Shown here: in pieces, positions 1-8,997 of the stretch
Numbering within the stretch: position 1 is the stretch's first letter
Layout of the letters: each line of letters begins with the position of its first letter
DNA from: Gemmatimonadota bacterium
GTDB lineage: Bacteria > Gemmatimonadota > Gemmatimonadetes > Gemmatimonadales > Gemmatimonadaceae
Assembly (NCBI GenBank): GCA_020161135.1
Contig: JAIUOB010000001.1
Coordinates: forward strand, 992,001 to 1,056,000
Reading direction: 5' to 3'
DNA: 64,000 nt
Program-made: the position numbers and the translations under genes
Notes under the pieces: generated by a model
Told to the model about the DNA's origin: nothing
What the model saw: the letters and a program-made list of their open reading frames with translations, nothing else
Database searches by the model: none

Positions 1-3000
1 ACGCGAGGGTCAGTCCGTACGCGTCGGCCACGACCTGGTCGAGGTCGGGAGGCGTGATGCCGCGCGCGAGGCGCCTGCCGAGTGGTGCGAGGAGGCGTTC
101 GGCGTGCTCCCAGTCGGCGGGGATGGGGAGCGAGGAGACCGTCCAGCCGAGGAAGCGGCGATAGCCCCCGCGTGCCGGTTCGGCGAGTGCGTCGAGCCAG
201 CGATTGGCGATGCGCGAGTGCAGCAGGGCGGCGAGCGCGTGCGCCTGGGCGAGGCTGGCGGTGCGCACGACGTAGCAGGTGTTGAGCGGCACGGTGGGAT
301 CTCCCGCGTCGAGCACGAGTGGGGCGAGCTGTCGTGCGAGGTCGGCCCAGACGACACGCGGCAATTCCGAGCGGGCGGCGTCGGTGCGGAAGAGGGTCCA
401 CCACGGGTGGCGCTTGCGCGTGTCGCGTCGGGCGTTGAGGCGCGTGCGCCATGGTGCGAGCCAGCGTGCGGCGCCGGGGGGCAGCGCGGGGAGCGGACGG
501 TCGTCGCGATCGTGCGTCCAGAGGATGCGGAGCGTGTCGCTGGAGCGCGTGTGCGTCGGTGATGCGTCGGCTGCGCGGCGCGCGCGGGCGAGTGCCTCGC
601 CGCGGAGAGCGGGGCGCAGCAGGTGGCGCTCGACGGTCCCGGTACGCGCGGAGGTTCGGTCGGCGTTGCGTCGGGCGCTGATGCTGTCGGACGTGGGCAG
701 CGCCTGGCTCGCGATGCGCGCGGCGTCGTCGGCATCGGCTTCGTGTTCCCGCTGCAGCTCGACGAGAAACGCGGCGTTGCAGCCGCACTTGACGCCCAGG
801 GTGGGGCGGGAGAGTGCGGAGTGTGCGAGTGGGGGGCCCGCGTGTCGAAGGCGTTCGAAGGCCTCTCGGGCGGTGGGGGTGAGCAGCAGCCAGGGCGCGC
901 CGGGGTCGCCGCCGAGTGGGAGTGCGTCGGCGGTGGTGCGAAAGCGGAGTGGTGGTGTGGTGTGCGCGCGGTGGAGGACGATGTCGAGCGGTGTGTCGGG
1001 GGGTGTGCCCTCGGTCTCGGTCTCGGTCGGCGGCGGCGTGCGGGTCGCGACGATCAGTGACGGGTAGGTGGCGGCGTCGAACTGGGCGGGGGCGTCGCTC
1101 CAGTCGTGCAGGGCGTGGAGCGTGGTGTCGTGGAGGAGGAGTCGGCGCACGCCGCCGCCGGAGAGGGTGCGCCAGAGTTTGGCCGGCACCAGGAGCGCGA
1201 GTGTGCCGGTGGGGCGGAGGAGGGCGACGCTGCGTTCGACGAAGGCAACGGCGAGATCGGGCTGCGTGGCGAAGCCGGTACCGGCGCCGGCGCGTGCGGC
1301 GCCGGCACGCCAGGTGGCGAAGCGCATGGCGCGGAACTCGTGGCGGAGGCGTTGCCGCTCGAGCGCGGGGAGTGCGTGCGGGCGCACCCAGGGTGGGTTG
1401 CCGATGATGACGGAGAAGCCACGATATGCGGCGACGTCGGCGAAGAGGGCCGCGAAGCGGAAGGGGAGGGCGCCACCGCGGGCGATGCGGGCGCGGTGTG
1501 CGGCGAGATCGCGCGCGTCGCGCCGGAGTGTGGCGAGGCGTGTGCGACTGGCGTGCGCGGGCGGAACGCGTTGGCCGAACAGGTCGCGGTGGCGGAGGGC
1601 GCTCAGGAGCTCGCGGCGTTCGGTGTGCAGCGCGCGGTGGCGGCGGTCGACCTCGTCGACCGTGCGGCGGCGTTCTTCGCGTGCCAGGTGTGTGGCGAGG
1701 CGGCGTTTGCGTACGCCGGTGGCGCGGGCGTAGCGGGTGCGGAGCGTGGCGAGGTGTGTGTGGTCGGGCGGGGCAAAGTCGAAGGTGCCCCCGGCGAGTG
1801 AGTCGCCGACGCGGATATGGTGGTCGAGGTTGGGGAGGGGTGGAACGCGTGTGACGTCGGTTTCGGTGCAGTCGATGATGACCGAGAGCCAGAGGCGGAG
1901 TTCGCAGAGCCAGACGGCGAGCGGTTCGCGATCGACGCCGAAGAGGGTGGTGGCGAGCAGGTCTCGACGCCGGAGGTGTGTGGGGCGGGTGTCGCCGGCG
2001 GCGTGGAGCTGTGCGTCGAGTGTCTCGAGGGTGTGGACGAGAAAGGCGCCGGAGCCGCAGGCGGGGTCGAGGATGCGGAGGGCGAGGATCGCGGCGCGGC
2101 GTGGCGCGTCGGTGAGATGGGCCGGGAGCGCGTGCTGGAGCGCCGCGTCGACCGCGGTCGCGACGAGGTGCGGGGGCGTGTAGTAGCTGCCCGAGCGATG
2201 GCGATCGGCGGGCGCCATGAGTGACTCGAAGGCGCGTCCCAGCATTTCCGGGTCGACGGCCGCTTCGGAGTAGGTGGCGGTGTCTTCGCGCACGGTGAAG
2301 CGGTGGCGGTCGAGGACATCGGCGACGAGGTGCGTGAGGGCGTCGTCGCTGAAGTGCCAATGCCGGAAGCGACGCTCCAGGGCGGTGGGAGTGAACAGGC
2401 CGCCGTTGAGGAAGGGGACGGCGCCGAAGGCGCGTGCGGCGGGGGCGCGGTGGCGACGGCGCGTGTTGAGCGTGCCGAAGCAGAGCGGCCGGAGGAGACG
2501 GTGATGGAGGCGGCCGCCGCGCGCGAGGGTGTCGAGCGTGTGGTGCAGGAGGAAGTCGCGGCGTCCATCGAGCCAACCCTTGGCTTCGAGGAAGGCGAGG
2601 AAGAGGGTGCGCGACGCGGTGAGCAGTGCAAGCTCCCGGCGTTCGCCGGCTGTGGGGCGGAGGCTGCTGCCCGTGCGTTGGGCCCCAGGCGTCGCGGGCG
2701 CGAGTGAGCGTGCGAGGGTGTCGATGGCGCCGTCGAGGGCGCGAACGAACCGGCTGCACACGGCGTCCCGCGCGAGGATGTCGAGGCAGCGGGCGTGATG
2801 GAGCAGGTCGTCGGGCTCGTCGATCGTGGCGAGGGCGCGCAGCGTGTCGGCGTCGGAGTCGAGGACGCGGTCGCGCTGCACGTGGAGGGCCGCGATGCGC
2901 GGATGATGCGCGGCCGGCGCGATGGCAGCGAGGGAGAGTCCGCGGGTGTCTGCGCTGAGCAGCGCGACACTCCAGTACGGGGCGGGGGCGTGGCGCAGCA

Positions 3001-3325
3001 GCGCGGCGGCGACACGTCGCAGCGTGGTACGGTGGTCGGTGGGCGGCGCGTCGTCGGTGGCGTCGGCACCATCGGGTCCATCGGGTCCATCGGGCCTATC
3101 GGCGCCATCGGCGTCGTCGCGCGCGTGCAGCGCAAGCAGACGACGACCTCCCACCGCGTACAGCGTCGCGCTGCGGGCGAGCGTGGTGAGGCCGAGTGCG
3201 GCGAGGGTGGTGCGCGAGAGGGCGTCGCCGTCGGTGGGAAACCCCAGTGCACCGGCGAGCGGGCGCAGATGCACGAGGGAGTCGGCGGCGGCGAGGAGTC
3301 GGGCGGCGGCGCGGGCGGTGAGCAC
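1..3325 (-). CDS. Eco57I/type IIG-like N6-adenine DNA methyltransferase, 3' end beyond the left edge
   Basis: At least 1108 residues, open to the window edge with no stop seen. The reading frame contains a SAM-binding motif I (DPACGSGAF, about residue 420), an SYYTPPHLV stretch just before it (about 380) and the catalytic motif IV NPPW (about 643), the signature of adenine-N6 methyltransferases of the Eco57I/TaqI class. The last visible residues (LDQVVADAYGL) resemble the target-recognition end of such enzymes. The first 370 residues are of unknown fold and include a low-complexity Asp-Gly-Pro run near 3065-3120. The in-frame stop upstream is at 3410-3412 and the first usable start is GTG 3325; no clear ribosome binding site. 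It probably modifies, and may also restrict, DNA as a single-chain enzyme, but I see no nuclease motif. Divergent from chrA. Confidence 0.85.
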   Translation of the reverse strand, partial: MLTARAAARLLAAADSLVHLRPLAGALGFPTDGDALSRTTLAALGLTTLARSATLYAVGGRRLLALHARDDADGADRPDGPDGPDGADATDDAPPTDHRTTLRRVAAALLRHAPAPYWSVALLSADTRGLSLAAIAPAAHHPRIAALHVQRDRVLDSDADTLRALATIDEPDDLLHHARCLDILARDAVCSRFVRALDGAIDTLARSLAPATPGAQRTGSSLRPTAGERRELALLTASRTLFLAFLEAKGWLDGRRDFLLHHTLDTLARGGRLHHRLLRPLCFGTLNTRRRHRAPAARAFGAVPFLNGGLFTPTALERRFRHWHFSDDALTHLVADVLDRHRFTVREDTATYSEAAVDPEMLGRAFESLMAPADRHRSGSYYTPPHLVATAVDAALQHALPAHLTDAPRRAAILALRILDPACGSGAFLVHTLETLDAQLHAAGDTRPTHLRRRDLLATTLFGVDREPLAVWLCELRLWLSVIIDCTETDVTRVPPLPNLDHHIRVGDSLAGGTFDFAPPDHTHLATLRTRYARATGVRKRRLATHLAREERRRTVDEVDRRHRALHTERRELLSALRHRDLFGQRVPPAHASRTRLATLRRDARDLAAHRARIARGGALPFRFAALFADVAAYRGFSVIIGNPPWVRPHALPALERQRLRHEFRAMRFATWRAGAARAGAGTGFATQPDLAVAFVERSVALLRPTGTLALLVPAKLWRTLSGGGVRRLLLHDTTLHALHDWSDAPAQFDAATYPSLIVATRTPPPTETETEGTPPDTPLDIVLHRAHTTPPLRFRTTADALPLGGDPGAPWLLLTPTAREAFERLRHAGPPLAHSALSRPTLGVKCGCNAAFLVELQREHEADADDAARIASQALPTSDSISARRNADRTSARTGTVERHLLRPALRGEALARARRAADASPTHTRSSDTLRILWTHDRDDRPLPALPPGAARWLAPWRTRLNARRDTRKRHPWWTLFRTDAARSELPRVVWADLARQLAPLVLDAGDPTVPLNTCYVVRTASLAQAHALAALLHSRIANRWLDALAEPARGGYRRFLGWTVSSLPIPADWEHAERLLAPLGRRLARGITPPDLDQVVADAYGLTLA

Positions 3326-3421
3326 GCCGGCACGATGCGGCGGGCTCGGTGGCGGTGTGTCATCGGACTGTTGCGCGTGGTATCCGGATGTTGCACTCCG
3401 GCACGTCGGCTATCCTTCGGC

Positions 3422-4669
3422 ATGGCGCAACAGCCCGCAGGCGACGATCGCGATGTGCACGACGCCATCGACCATGCCGCGTCGCGCGGCACGGTGGGCG
3501 AGGTCGCGCGCGTCTTCTCGTGGCTTGGCGTGTCAGCGTTCGGCGGGCCGGCCGCGCACATCGCGGCCATGGAGGACGCCCTGGTGACGCGTCGGCGCTG
3601 GCTCACGCGCGAGGCGTTCGTCGATCTCGTCGGCGCGGCCAACCTCATCCCCGGCCCCAACTCCACCGAGCTGGCCATTCACCTGGGCTACCGTCGTGCG
3701 GGGTGGCCGGGACTGTTCGTCGCGGGGGCGTGCTTCATCCTGCCGGCGGTGGCCATCGTGTGGGGGCTCGCGGTCGCGTACGTCGCGTTCGGCACGCGCG
3801 TCGAGGTACAGGCCATGCTGGCTGGCGTGCAGCCGGTGGTGCTGGCGGTTGTGGTGCAGGCGTTGTGGCGCCTGCGGGCGGCGGCGCTGCGCGATCGTGT
3901 GACCATCGGCATCGCGCTGGCCGTGCTGGTGGGCGTCGTGGCCGGGGTGCACGAGCTGGTGCTGCTGGCTGCGGCCGTGCTCGTGGGTGTGTGGCGCGGG
4001 CTGCACCGTGACGGCGCGCCGCCGCCCGCCACCGGCGCACTCGGCATGCTGGCGCTGCCGCCAGTACCATCGCCGTCACCGTCTCCGTCACCGTCGCCAC
4101 TCCTCCTCCTCGCGCCCGCCGCCATCGCCGCCTCGGCCTCCTCGGCGGCCCTCTCCGCGTGGGTCGTGTTCCGGCACTTCGTCACCATCGGCAGCGTGCT
4201 CTATGGCAGCGGCTACGTGCTGCTGGCTTTCCTGCGCAGCACCTTCGTTGACCGGCTGCACGTGCTGAGCGAGGCGCAACTGCTCGATGCGATCGCCATC
4301 GGACAGGTCACGCCGGGGCCCGTCTTCAGCGCGGCCACGTTCGTCGGATACCTGCTGGCGGGTCACGCCGGGGCTGCGGCCGCCACCGTCGGCATCTTCC
4401 TGCCGGCGTTCGTGGGGGTGGCGGTCACCGCACCGCTGGTGCACCGCATGCGGCGGTCGCCGCGGGTGGCGCCGGTGCTCGACGCCGTCAACGCGGCGTC
4501 GCTGGCACTCCTCGGCGCGGTCGTGCTCGTGATGGCACGCGGGGTCGGCGGGAGCGCCCTCTCCGTCGCTATCTTTCTCCTCGCGGCGCTGCTGTTGCTG
4601 CGCACCCGCGTCGGCGCCGGCTGGCTGCTGCTCGCGGGTGGCCTCGCCGGCGCCGCGCGTCTTCTTTGA
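3422..4669 (+). CDS. chrA: Chromate transporter, CHR family (ChrA)
   Basis: 415 residues from ATG 3422. The protein has the two homologous halves of a long-chain CHR transporter: the first half carries FGGP (40-43) and LIPGPNSTELAIHLGYR-type sequence (75-91), the second repeats it as GQVTPGPVFSAATFVGYLLAG. Both halves are rich in predicted membrane helices. CHR proteins export chromate across the inner membrane, probably in exchange for another anion. The halves are joined by a Pro-Ser repeat encoded by a hexanucleotide array at 4069-4098. An upstream extension of the frame to 2795 lies antisense to the methyltransferase and is rejected. The stop is followed after 26 bases by the D-amino acid transaminase start. 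Confidence 0.9.
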   Translation: MAQQPAGDDRDVHDAIDHAASRGTVGEVARVFSWLGVSAFGGPAAHIAAMEDALVTRRRWLTREAFVDLVGAANLIPGPNSTELAIHLGYRRAGWPGLFVAGACFILPAVAIVWGLAVAYVAFGTRVEVQAMLAGVQPVVLAVVVQALWRLRAAALRDRVTIGIALAVLVGVVAGVHELVLLAAAVLVGVWRGLHRDGAPPPATGALGMLALPPVPSPSPSPSPSPLLLLAPAAIAASASSAALSAWVVFRHFVTIGSVLYGSGYVLLAFLRSTFVDRLHVLSEAQLLDAIAIGQVTPGPVFSAATFVGYLLAGHAGAAAATVGIFLPAFVGVAVTAPLVHRMRRSPRVAPVLDAVNAASLALLGAVVLVMARGVGGSALSVAIFLLAALLLLRTRVGAGWLLLAGGLAGAARLL

Positions 4670-4695
4670 CCCACTCCCCTCTGTCCCTCGCTGCC

Positions 4696-5550
4696 ATGCG
4701 CACCTGCTGGATCAACGGCCAGTTCGTCCCCGAGTCCGACGCCAAGGTCTCGATCTTCGATCGCGGGGTGCTGTTCGGTGACGGTGTGTACGAGGTGGCC
4801 GCGGTGTTCAACGGCCGACTGCTCGACGCCGACCTGCATCTCGCGCGGCTCGTCAAGTCGCAGGCGGCCATCGGCCTGCCGGCGCCGCTCGACACCGCCG
4901 CCTGGCTCGACGTCATGCAGGAGGTCGCGACCGCGAACGGCATCGTCGAGGGGCTCGTGTACCTGCAGGTCACACGTGGCGCCGCCGAGCGCGACTTCCC
5001 GTTTCCCGCGCAGGTGTCGCCCACCGCGTTTGCGTGGGCGCGTCCCAAGCGCCTGAGCGACGACCCGAACGCCGTGGGCGTGCGCGTGCATGCCGTGCCC
5101 GACATTCGCTGGGGGCGGTGCGACATCAAGAGCACGTCGATGCTGGCGCAGGTGCTCGCGAAGAACGCGGCGCGGCAGGCCGGCGCGTTCGAAGCGCTCA
5201 TGCACGAGGACGGCGTGGTCACCGAAGGCGGCTCGAGCACGCTGTGGATGGTGAAGGGCGGCGCCCTGTTCACGCGGCCGCTGTCGAGCGACATCCTCGC
5301 CGGCATCACCCGCGACGTGACGCTCGAGCTGGCCGCCGAGCTGTCCATCCCGGTGCGCGAGGAGGCGTTCACGGTCGCGCAGGCGATCGCCGCCGACGAG
5401 CTCTTCCTCACCAGCGCGACCAGCTTCGTCCTCCCCATCACGCAGGTGGACGACGCACAGGTCGCCGGCCGCCTGGTGGGGCCCATCACGACCTCGCTCC
5501 GCAACGCGTACCTCGCGCGCGCCGAGCGGCTCACCGCGGCAATCGTCTAG
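4696..5550 (+). CDS. dat: D-amino acid (D-alanine) transaminase, class IV aminotransferase
   Basis: 284 residues of the fold-type IV PLP aminotransferase family. The sequence begins WINGQFVPESDAKVSIFDRG and keeps the PLP lysine (K145, in CDIKSTSML) and the glutamate that contacts the pyridine nitrogen (E177, in VTEGGSS), at the same numbers as Bacillus D-amino acid transaminase. It would interconvert D-alanine and D-glutamate with their oxo acids, feeding peptidoglycan precursors. In the carboxylate-binding loop (RGAAERDFPFP) the arginine is present but the usual histidine is Phe101, so the exact substrate is uncertain; a branched-chain transaminase is the alternative. ATG 4696 is preferred over an in-frame TTG at 4666 that overlaps the chrA stop. 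Confidence 0.85.
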   Translation: MRTCWINGQFVPESDAKVSIFDRGVLFGDGVYEVAAVFNGRLLDADLHLARLVKSQAAIGLPAPLDTAAWLDVMQEVATANGIVEGLVYLQVTRGAAERDFPFPAQVSPTAFAWARPKRLSDDPNAVGVRVHAVPDIRWGRCDIKSTSMLAQVLAKNAARQAGAFEALMHEDGVVTEGGSSTLWMVKGGALFTRPLSSDILAGITRDVTLELAAELSIPVREEAFTVAQAIAADELFLTSATSFVLPITQVDDAQVAGRLVGPITTSLRNAYLARAERLTAAIV

Positions 5551-5576
5551 CGAAATCGCGGCGCGCTGCCGCCGGC

Positions 5577-6755
5577 TCACGCCGAGCGGTAGGCGCGCCC
5601 CTTCCACTCCACCGCGTCGCCGCGCGCGATCGCCTGCAGGCAGATGACCAGCAGGACGGCGGCACCGAGCGGGGCGAGCAGTGCACGCCAGCCGGTGTCG
5701 CCGTTGGCGCGATTGGCCACGACGAACGCGCCCAGCACGCCGGCCGTCGCCAACATCGCCCACACGGCCGAGCTTGAGGTGGTGAGGTCACCACCGACCG
5801 CGGCCTGCCACAACAGCACCGCCATCGGCACCAGCACCGCGAGCGGAAAGCTGAGCAGCAGCAGCGGATACAGCGCCCGCGCGAGCCCGTCGCCGATGGC
5901 ATGCCGGCCGCCCGCGAAGACGTTCTTGCGCCATCCGCGCACCAGCGGCCCGAGCCCCTCGTACATGCGCGTGCGCAACTGGGTCACGCCGAAGCCCAGC
6001 GAGATGCGTCCACCCTGTCGATGGACCGCCTGTGCCATCATCAGGTCCTCGGCCACGAACGCGCGCACCGTCGCGTGCCCTCCCAGTGCATCGTACGCCG
6101 CGCGCGAGAGCATGAAGCACTGTCCGTTCGCCACCACCGACTCGGGCCGTCGCGCACGCTCGAGTTGCCGCGTCGCGCCGTAGCGCATCACGAGCAGCAG
6201 GAACACCGACGGCTGCACCGCGGCCTCCCACACCGTTCCCGTGTCCTGGCGGCCGGCCACCGAGAGCAGCTCGGCGCCGCGCCGGGCACGCAGTCGCACC
6301 ATGCGCGTCACCAGCGCCGGTGCGTGCCGCGTGTCCGCGTCGGTGAAAAGGAGCAACTCGCCCGTCGCCGCCTTCGCACCGACCGCGCACGCCCACTGCT
6401 TGCCGAACCACCCGTTTGGTAGGTCGGGCGCCTCCACGATGCGAACGCGAGGGTCGTTGCCGGCCGCCTCGCGCGCGAGCGCGCCCGTGCCATCGGTGGA
6501 GTGATCGTCCACGACGACGATGTCGAGGTCGGGCCACGTGCTGTCTCGCAGGCTGCGCAGGCACGGGCCGATGTTGGTGGCCTCGTTGCGCGCCGGGAGG
6601 ATCACGCTCACCCGGGGCGCGGGCGTCGGCGGCGCGTCCGGCTCGTCGAGCAGGTTGGCCGACGCGCGGATGCGGGCGCGCAGCACGAGCGGCGTGAGCA
6701 GCCAGGGCAGCGCCAGCAGCGCCGGGAGTGCGAGGACGAACAGGTGGTCGGTCAC
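5577..6755 (-). CDS. Membrane glycosyltransferase family 2 (HpnB/CrtQ-like)
   Basis: 392 residues from GTG 6755. One membrane helix at the N-terminus (about 4-26) is followed by a GT-A domain: VSVILPARNEA (49-59), VVDDHSTDGT (81-90), WFGKQWA (116-122), the DxD metal site FTDADT (D139, D141) and VAEDLMMAQ. Three or four hydrophobic helices follow the RGWRKN motif. This arrangement is that of inner-membrane GT2 enzymes such as the hopanoid-associated HpnB and carotenoid glycosyltransferases; the donor and acceptor cannot be read. The frame continues upstream to 7166 but that part is Arg-rich shadow of the LD-carboxypeptidase gene. Convergent with dat (26 bp apart), divergent from ldcA. Confidence 0.8.
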   Translation of the reverse strand: MTDHLFVLALPALLALPWLLTPLVLRARIRASANLLDEPDAPPTPAPRVSVILPARNEATNIGPCLRSLRDSTWPDLDIVVVDDHSTDGTGALAREAAGNDPRVRIVEAPDLPNGWFGKQWACAVGAKAATGELLLFTDADTRHAPALVTRMVRLRARRGAELLSVAGRQDTGTVWEAAVQPSVFLLLVMRYGATRQLERARRPESVVANGQCFMLSRAAYDALGGHATVRAFVAEDLMMAQAVHRQGGRISLGFGVTQLRTRMYEGLGPLVRGWRKNVFAGGRHAIGDGLARALYPLLLLSFPLAVLVPMAVLLWQAAVGGDLTTSSSAVWAMLATAGVLGAFVVANRANGDTGWRALLAPLGAAVLLVICLQAIARGDAVEWKGRAYRSA

Positions 6756-6904
6756 GCGCGACAAGGTGCCGACCCGCACGGCGGAGTTCCATCCGGCGCC
6801 GGGAGGACAGCGGGCCGGCGGCCCGATCGTGACCACGACGTGGCCGCCGCGATACACCGGCGGCGGGTCCACCGTCGCCACCGCGAGGGCGTTACGTTGC
6901 AGGC

Positions 6905-7906
6905 ATGCGCTCGCTCGACGTCGGCTTCGCCGTGGAGACTGGACCCGCCGGGGCCTCGCTCGGCCACCCCACCGGCGATGCCCTGCGCGCTCCCCGCGTG
7001 CTCGGACCGGGCGCAACCGTGGCCCTGGTGGCGCCGTCGGGCGTGCTCGCCGGTGACGCGGACGTCGACCGCGCCGTGGCGACCGCCGTCTCGCTGGGCT
7101 GGCAGCCGCGCGTGGGTGCCTCCGTGCTCGCGCGCGACGGCTATTTCGCCGGCAGCGACACGGCACGCGCGCACGACCTGCTCGCGGCGCTCGACGACGA
7201 CGCCATCGACGGCATCTGGTGCCTGCGCGGCGGCTACGGCGCCACGCGACTCCTGCCCTTGGTCGCGCCGGCCATCACACGCCACGTGCAGGACCCGCGC
7301 CACGCACCCAAGGCGCTGCTGGGCTACTCCGACATTACCGCGTTGCATGCGGCGTGGCAGCAGGCGGGAGGCGTGAGCTATCACGCGCCGGTCGCGCGCG
7401 CCGTGCTGCCCCCCTTCTCGCGTGACGCGCTTGTGGCCGCTGTCGGGACGCGCGACGCCGTGTCGTGGCAGGCGCCCGACGCGACGACCGTGCGCGGTGG
7501 TGTTGCGACGGGACGGCTCGTGGGCGGCAACCTCGCGCTCATGGCGGCGTTGTGCGGCACGCCGTGGGCCGTGCGCGGGCGCGACGCCATCGTGGTGCTC
7601 GAGGACATCGGCGAAGCCACCTATCGGCTCGACCGTATGCTCGTGCAACTGCGGCTGGCCGGCACCTTCGACGGCTGCGTCGCGCTCGCGTGCGGCCAGT
7701 TCACCGACTGCCCGGAAGGCGCGGAGGGGGCGCAGCGATCGGTCCACGCCCTGGTGCAGGAACTGGCCGCTGCGCTCAACGTGCCCACCGTCCTCGGGCT
7801 GCCCATCGGGCACGTCGATGACCAGTGGACGCTTCCGCTCGGCGGCCTCGCGACGCTCGACGCCGACGCGCACACCCTGCAGTTCCGTACCACGCTCCAC
7901 TTGTAG
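6905..7906 (+). CDS. ldcA: LD-carboxypeptidase, peptidase family S66
   Basis: 333 residues. S66 enzymes trim the terminal D-alanine from murein tetrapeptides during cytoplasmic peptidoglycan recycling. The Ser-Glu-His triad is visible: S142 in LLGYSDITAL, E233 in VVLEDIGE and H303 in GLPIGHVDDQWTLP. Also conserved are VALVAPSG near 39-46 and CLRGGYGATRLL near 106-117. No signal peptide, in keeping with a cytoplasmic enzyme. The first 30 residues precede the family's usual start, so translation could begin later, but no better start was found. Microcin C7 immunity protein MccF is the same fold and cannot be excluded. Confidence 0.9.
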   Translation: MRSLDVGFAVETGPAGASLGHPTGDALRAPRVLGPGATVALVAPSGVLAGDADVDRAVATAVSLGWQPRVGASVLARDGYFAGSDTARAHDLLAALDDDAIDGIWCLRGGYGATRLLPLVAPAITRHVQDPRHAPKALLGYSDITALHAAWQQAGGVSYHAPVARAVLPPFSRDALVAAVGTRDAVSWQAPDATTVRGGVATGRLVGGNLALMAALCGTPWAVRGRDAIVVLEDIGEATYRLDRMLVQLRLAGTFDGCVALACGQFTDCPEGAEGAQRSVHALVQELAAALNVPTVLGLPIGHVDDQWTLPLGGLATLDADAHTLQFRTTLHL

Positions 7907-7980
7907 CCTCACACGCGTTCCGCGCCACGCCGGCGTGGCGACGCGAGTTCCCCGATATCGCACGCTCTGGAGACCTCCCC

Positions 7981-8337
7981 ATGAAGACCGCCCAGCAGCT
8001 CATCGCCGACGCCAAGGCTGCCATCACCGAAGTGACGGCCCGTGAAGTGCAGGACGCGCTCGCGCGCGGCGAAGCGCTCGTCCTCATCGACATTCGCGAA
8101 CAGAACGAGTGGGCGCTCGGTCATGCCGCGCCGGCGCAGTACATCGGCCGTGGTGTGCTCGAGAGCCAGATCGAAGCCAAGGTGCCGCGCGATGCCCGCG
8201 TCGTGCTCATGTGCGCCAGTGGCAATCGGTCGGCGCTGGCGGCGCGCACGCTCACCGAGATGGGTTACCAGAACGTGGCGTCGCTCGCCGGTGGCTTCCG
8301 CGACTGGGTGCAGTCGGGCGGCGAGGTCGCCGGCTGA
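7981..8337 (+). CDS. Single-domain rhodanese-like sulfurtransferase
   Basis: 118 residues, one rhodanese domain with the active-site loop LMCASGNRSALAA and its cysteine at position 78; LIDIREQNEWALGHAAPAQYI is the usual N-terminal half (35-55). Such proteins move sulfane sulfur or bind persulfide and act in the cytoplasm. ATG 7981 follows a GGAG at 7971-7974. It lies 74 bp after ldcA and 5 bp before the Nudix gene, so the three probably share a transcript. The acceptor is unknown. Confidence 0.85.
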   Translation: MKTAQQLIADAKAAITEVTAREVQDALARGEALVLIDIREQNEWALGHAAPAQYIGRGVLESQIEAKVPRDARVVLMCASGNRSALAARTLTEMGYQNVASLAGGFRDWVQSGGEVAG

Positions 8338-8342
8338 GCGAC

Positions 8343-8960
8343 ATGACGCATCCGGCTTCGCCCGCCCTCCTGACGGACGCGCTCGCACACCCCACGCTGC
8401 AGCGGCTGCAGCAGCGGCTCGCGCAGCGCGTGCCGCAGGAGGCGCACGACGAGGGGGCGCGCACGGCAGCTGTCGTGGCCGTGCTGCGCGTGCGGGAGGC
8501 GCTGCCGGAACTGCTGTTCATCAAGCGCGCCGATCGGGCCGGTGACCCGTGGAGCGGCCACATGGCCTTTCCCGGCGGGCGCCATGAACCCGCTGACACG
8601 TCGCTGGAGATGACGGCGGTACGCGAGACCTGGGAGGAGGTGGCGCTCGACCTGCGTGTCGGGCGCCTCCTTGGCCGGCTCGACGATCTTGCGCCGCGCA
8701 ATGTGACCCTGCCGCCCATCGTCATCCGGCCGTACGTCGCGGTGGTGCCCCACGACGTCACGTTGGTGCCCAGCGAGGAAGTGGCCGCCACGTTCTGGAT
8801 GCCCATCGACCGACTCGGCCATGCGGATGCGCAGGCCGAGTATGTGCTGCATCATGGTGAGGCGCGGGCGCGTTTCCCCGCGTTTCGCGTGCAGGAGCAC
8901 ATCGTGTGGGGGCTCACCGAGCGCATCGTGCGCCAGTTGCTGCCGCTGCTCGAGCCGTAG
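8343..8960 (+). CDS. NudL-like Nudix hydrolase (probable coenzyme A pyrophosphatase)
   Basis: 205 residues. The Nudix box is FPGGRHEPADTSLEM followed by TAVRETWEEVAL (76-101), with R94, E95, E98 and E99 for metal binding. The ending EEVAL and the preceding SGHMAFPGG are the variant seen in the NudL/NUDT7 CoA diphosphatase subgroup rather than in MutT. The likely reaction splits CoA and its derivatives into phosphopantetheine compounds and adenosine 3',5'-bisphosphate. It starts 5 bases after the rhodanese stop and is followed 37 bp later by the gamma-glutamyltransferase gene. Confidence 0.8.
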   Translation: MTHPASPALLTDALAHPTLQRLQQRLAQRVPQEAHDEGARTAAVVAVLRVREALPELLFIKRADRAGDPWSGHMAFPGGRHEPADTSLEMTAVRETWEEVALDLRVGRLLGRLDDLAPRNVTLPPIVIRPYVAVVPHDVTLVPSEEVAATFWMPIDRLGHADAQAEYVLHHGEARARFPAFRVQEHIVWGLTERIVRQLLPLLEP

Positions 8961-8997
8961 GCGACGTTCGCGACACTCCCTCCACCGCCTCTCGTCC

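Noticed and set aside
1603..3678. Very long minus-strand open frame over the methyltransferase
   Set aside because: It is in a different frame from the one carrying DPACGSGAF and NPPW and is made of Ser/Pro/Arg/Thr repeats typical of GC-rich shadow frames.
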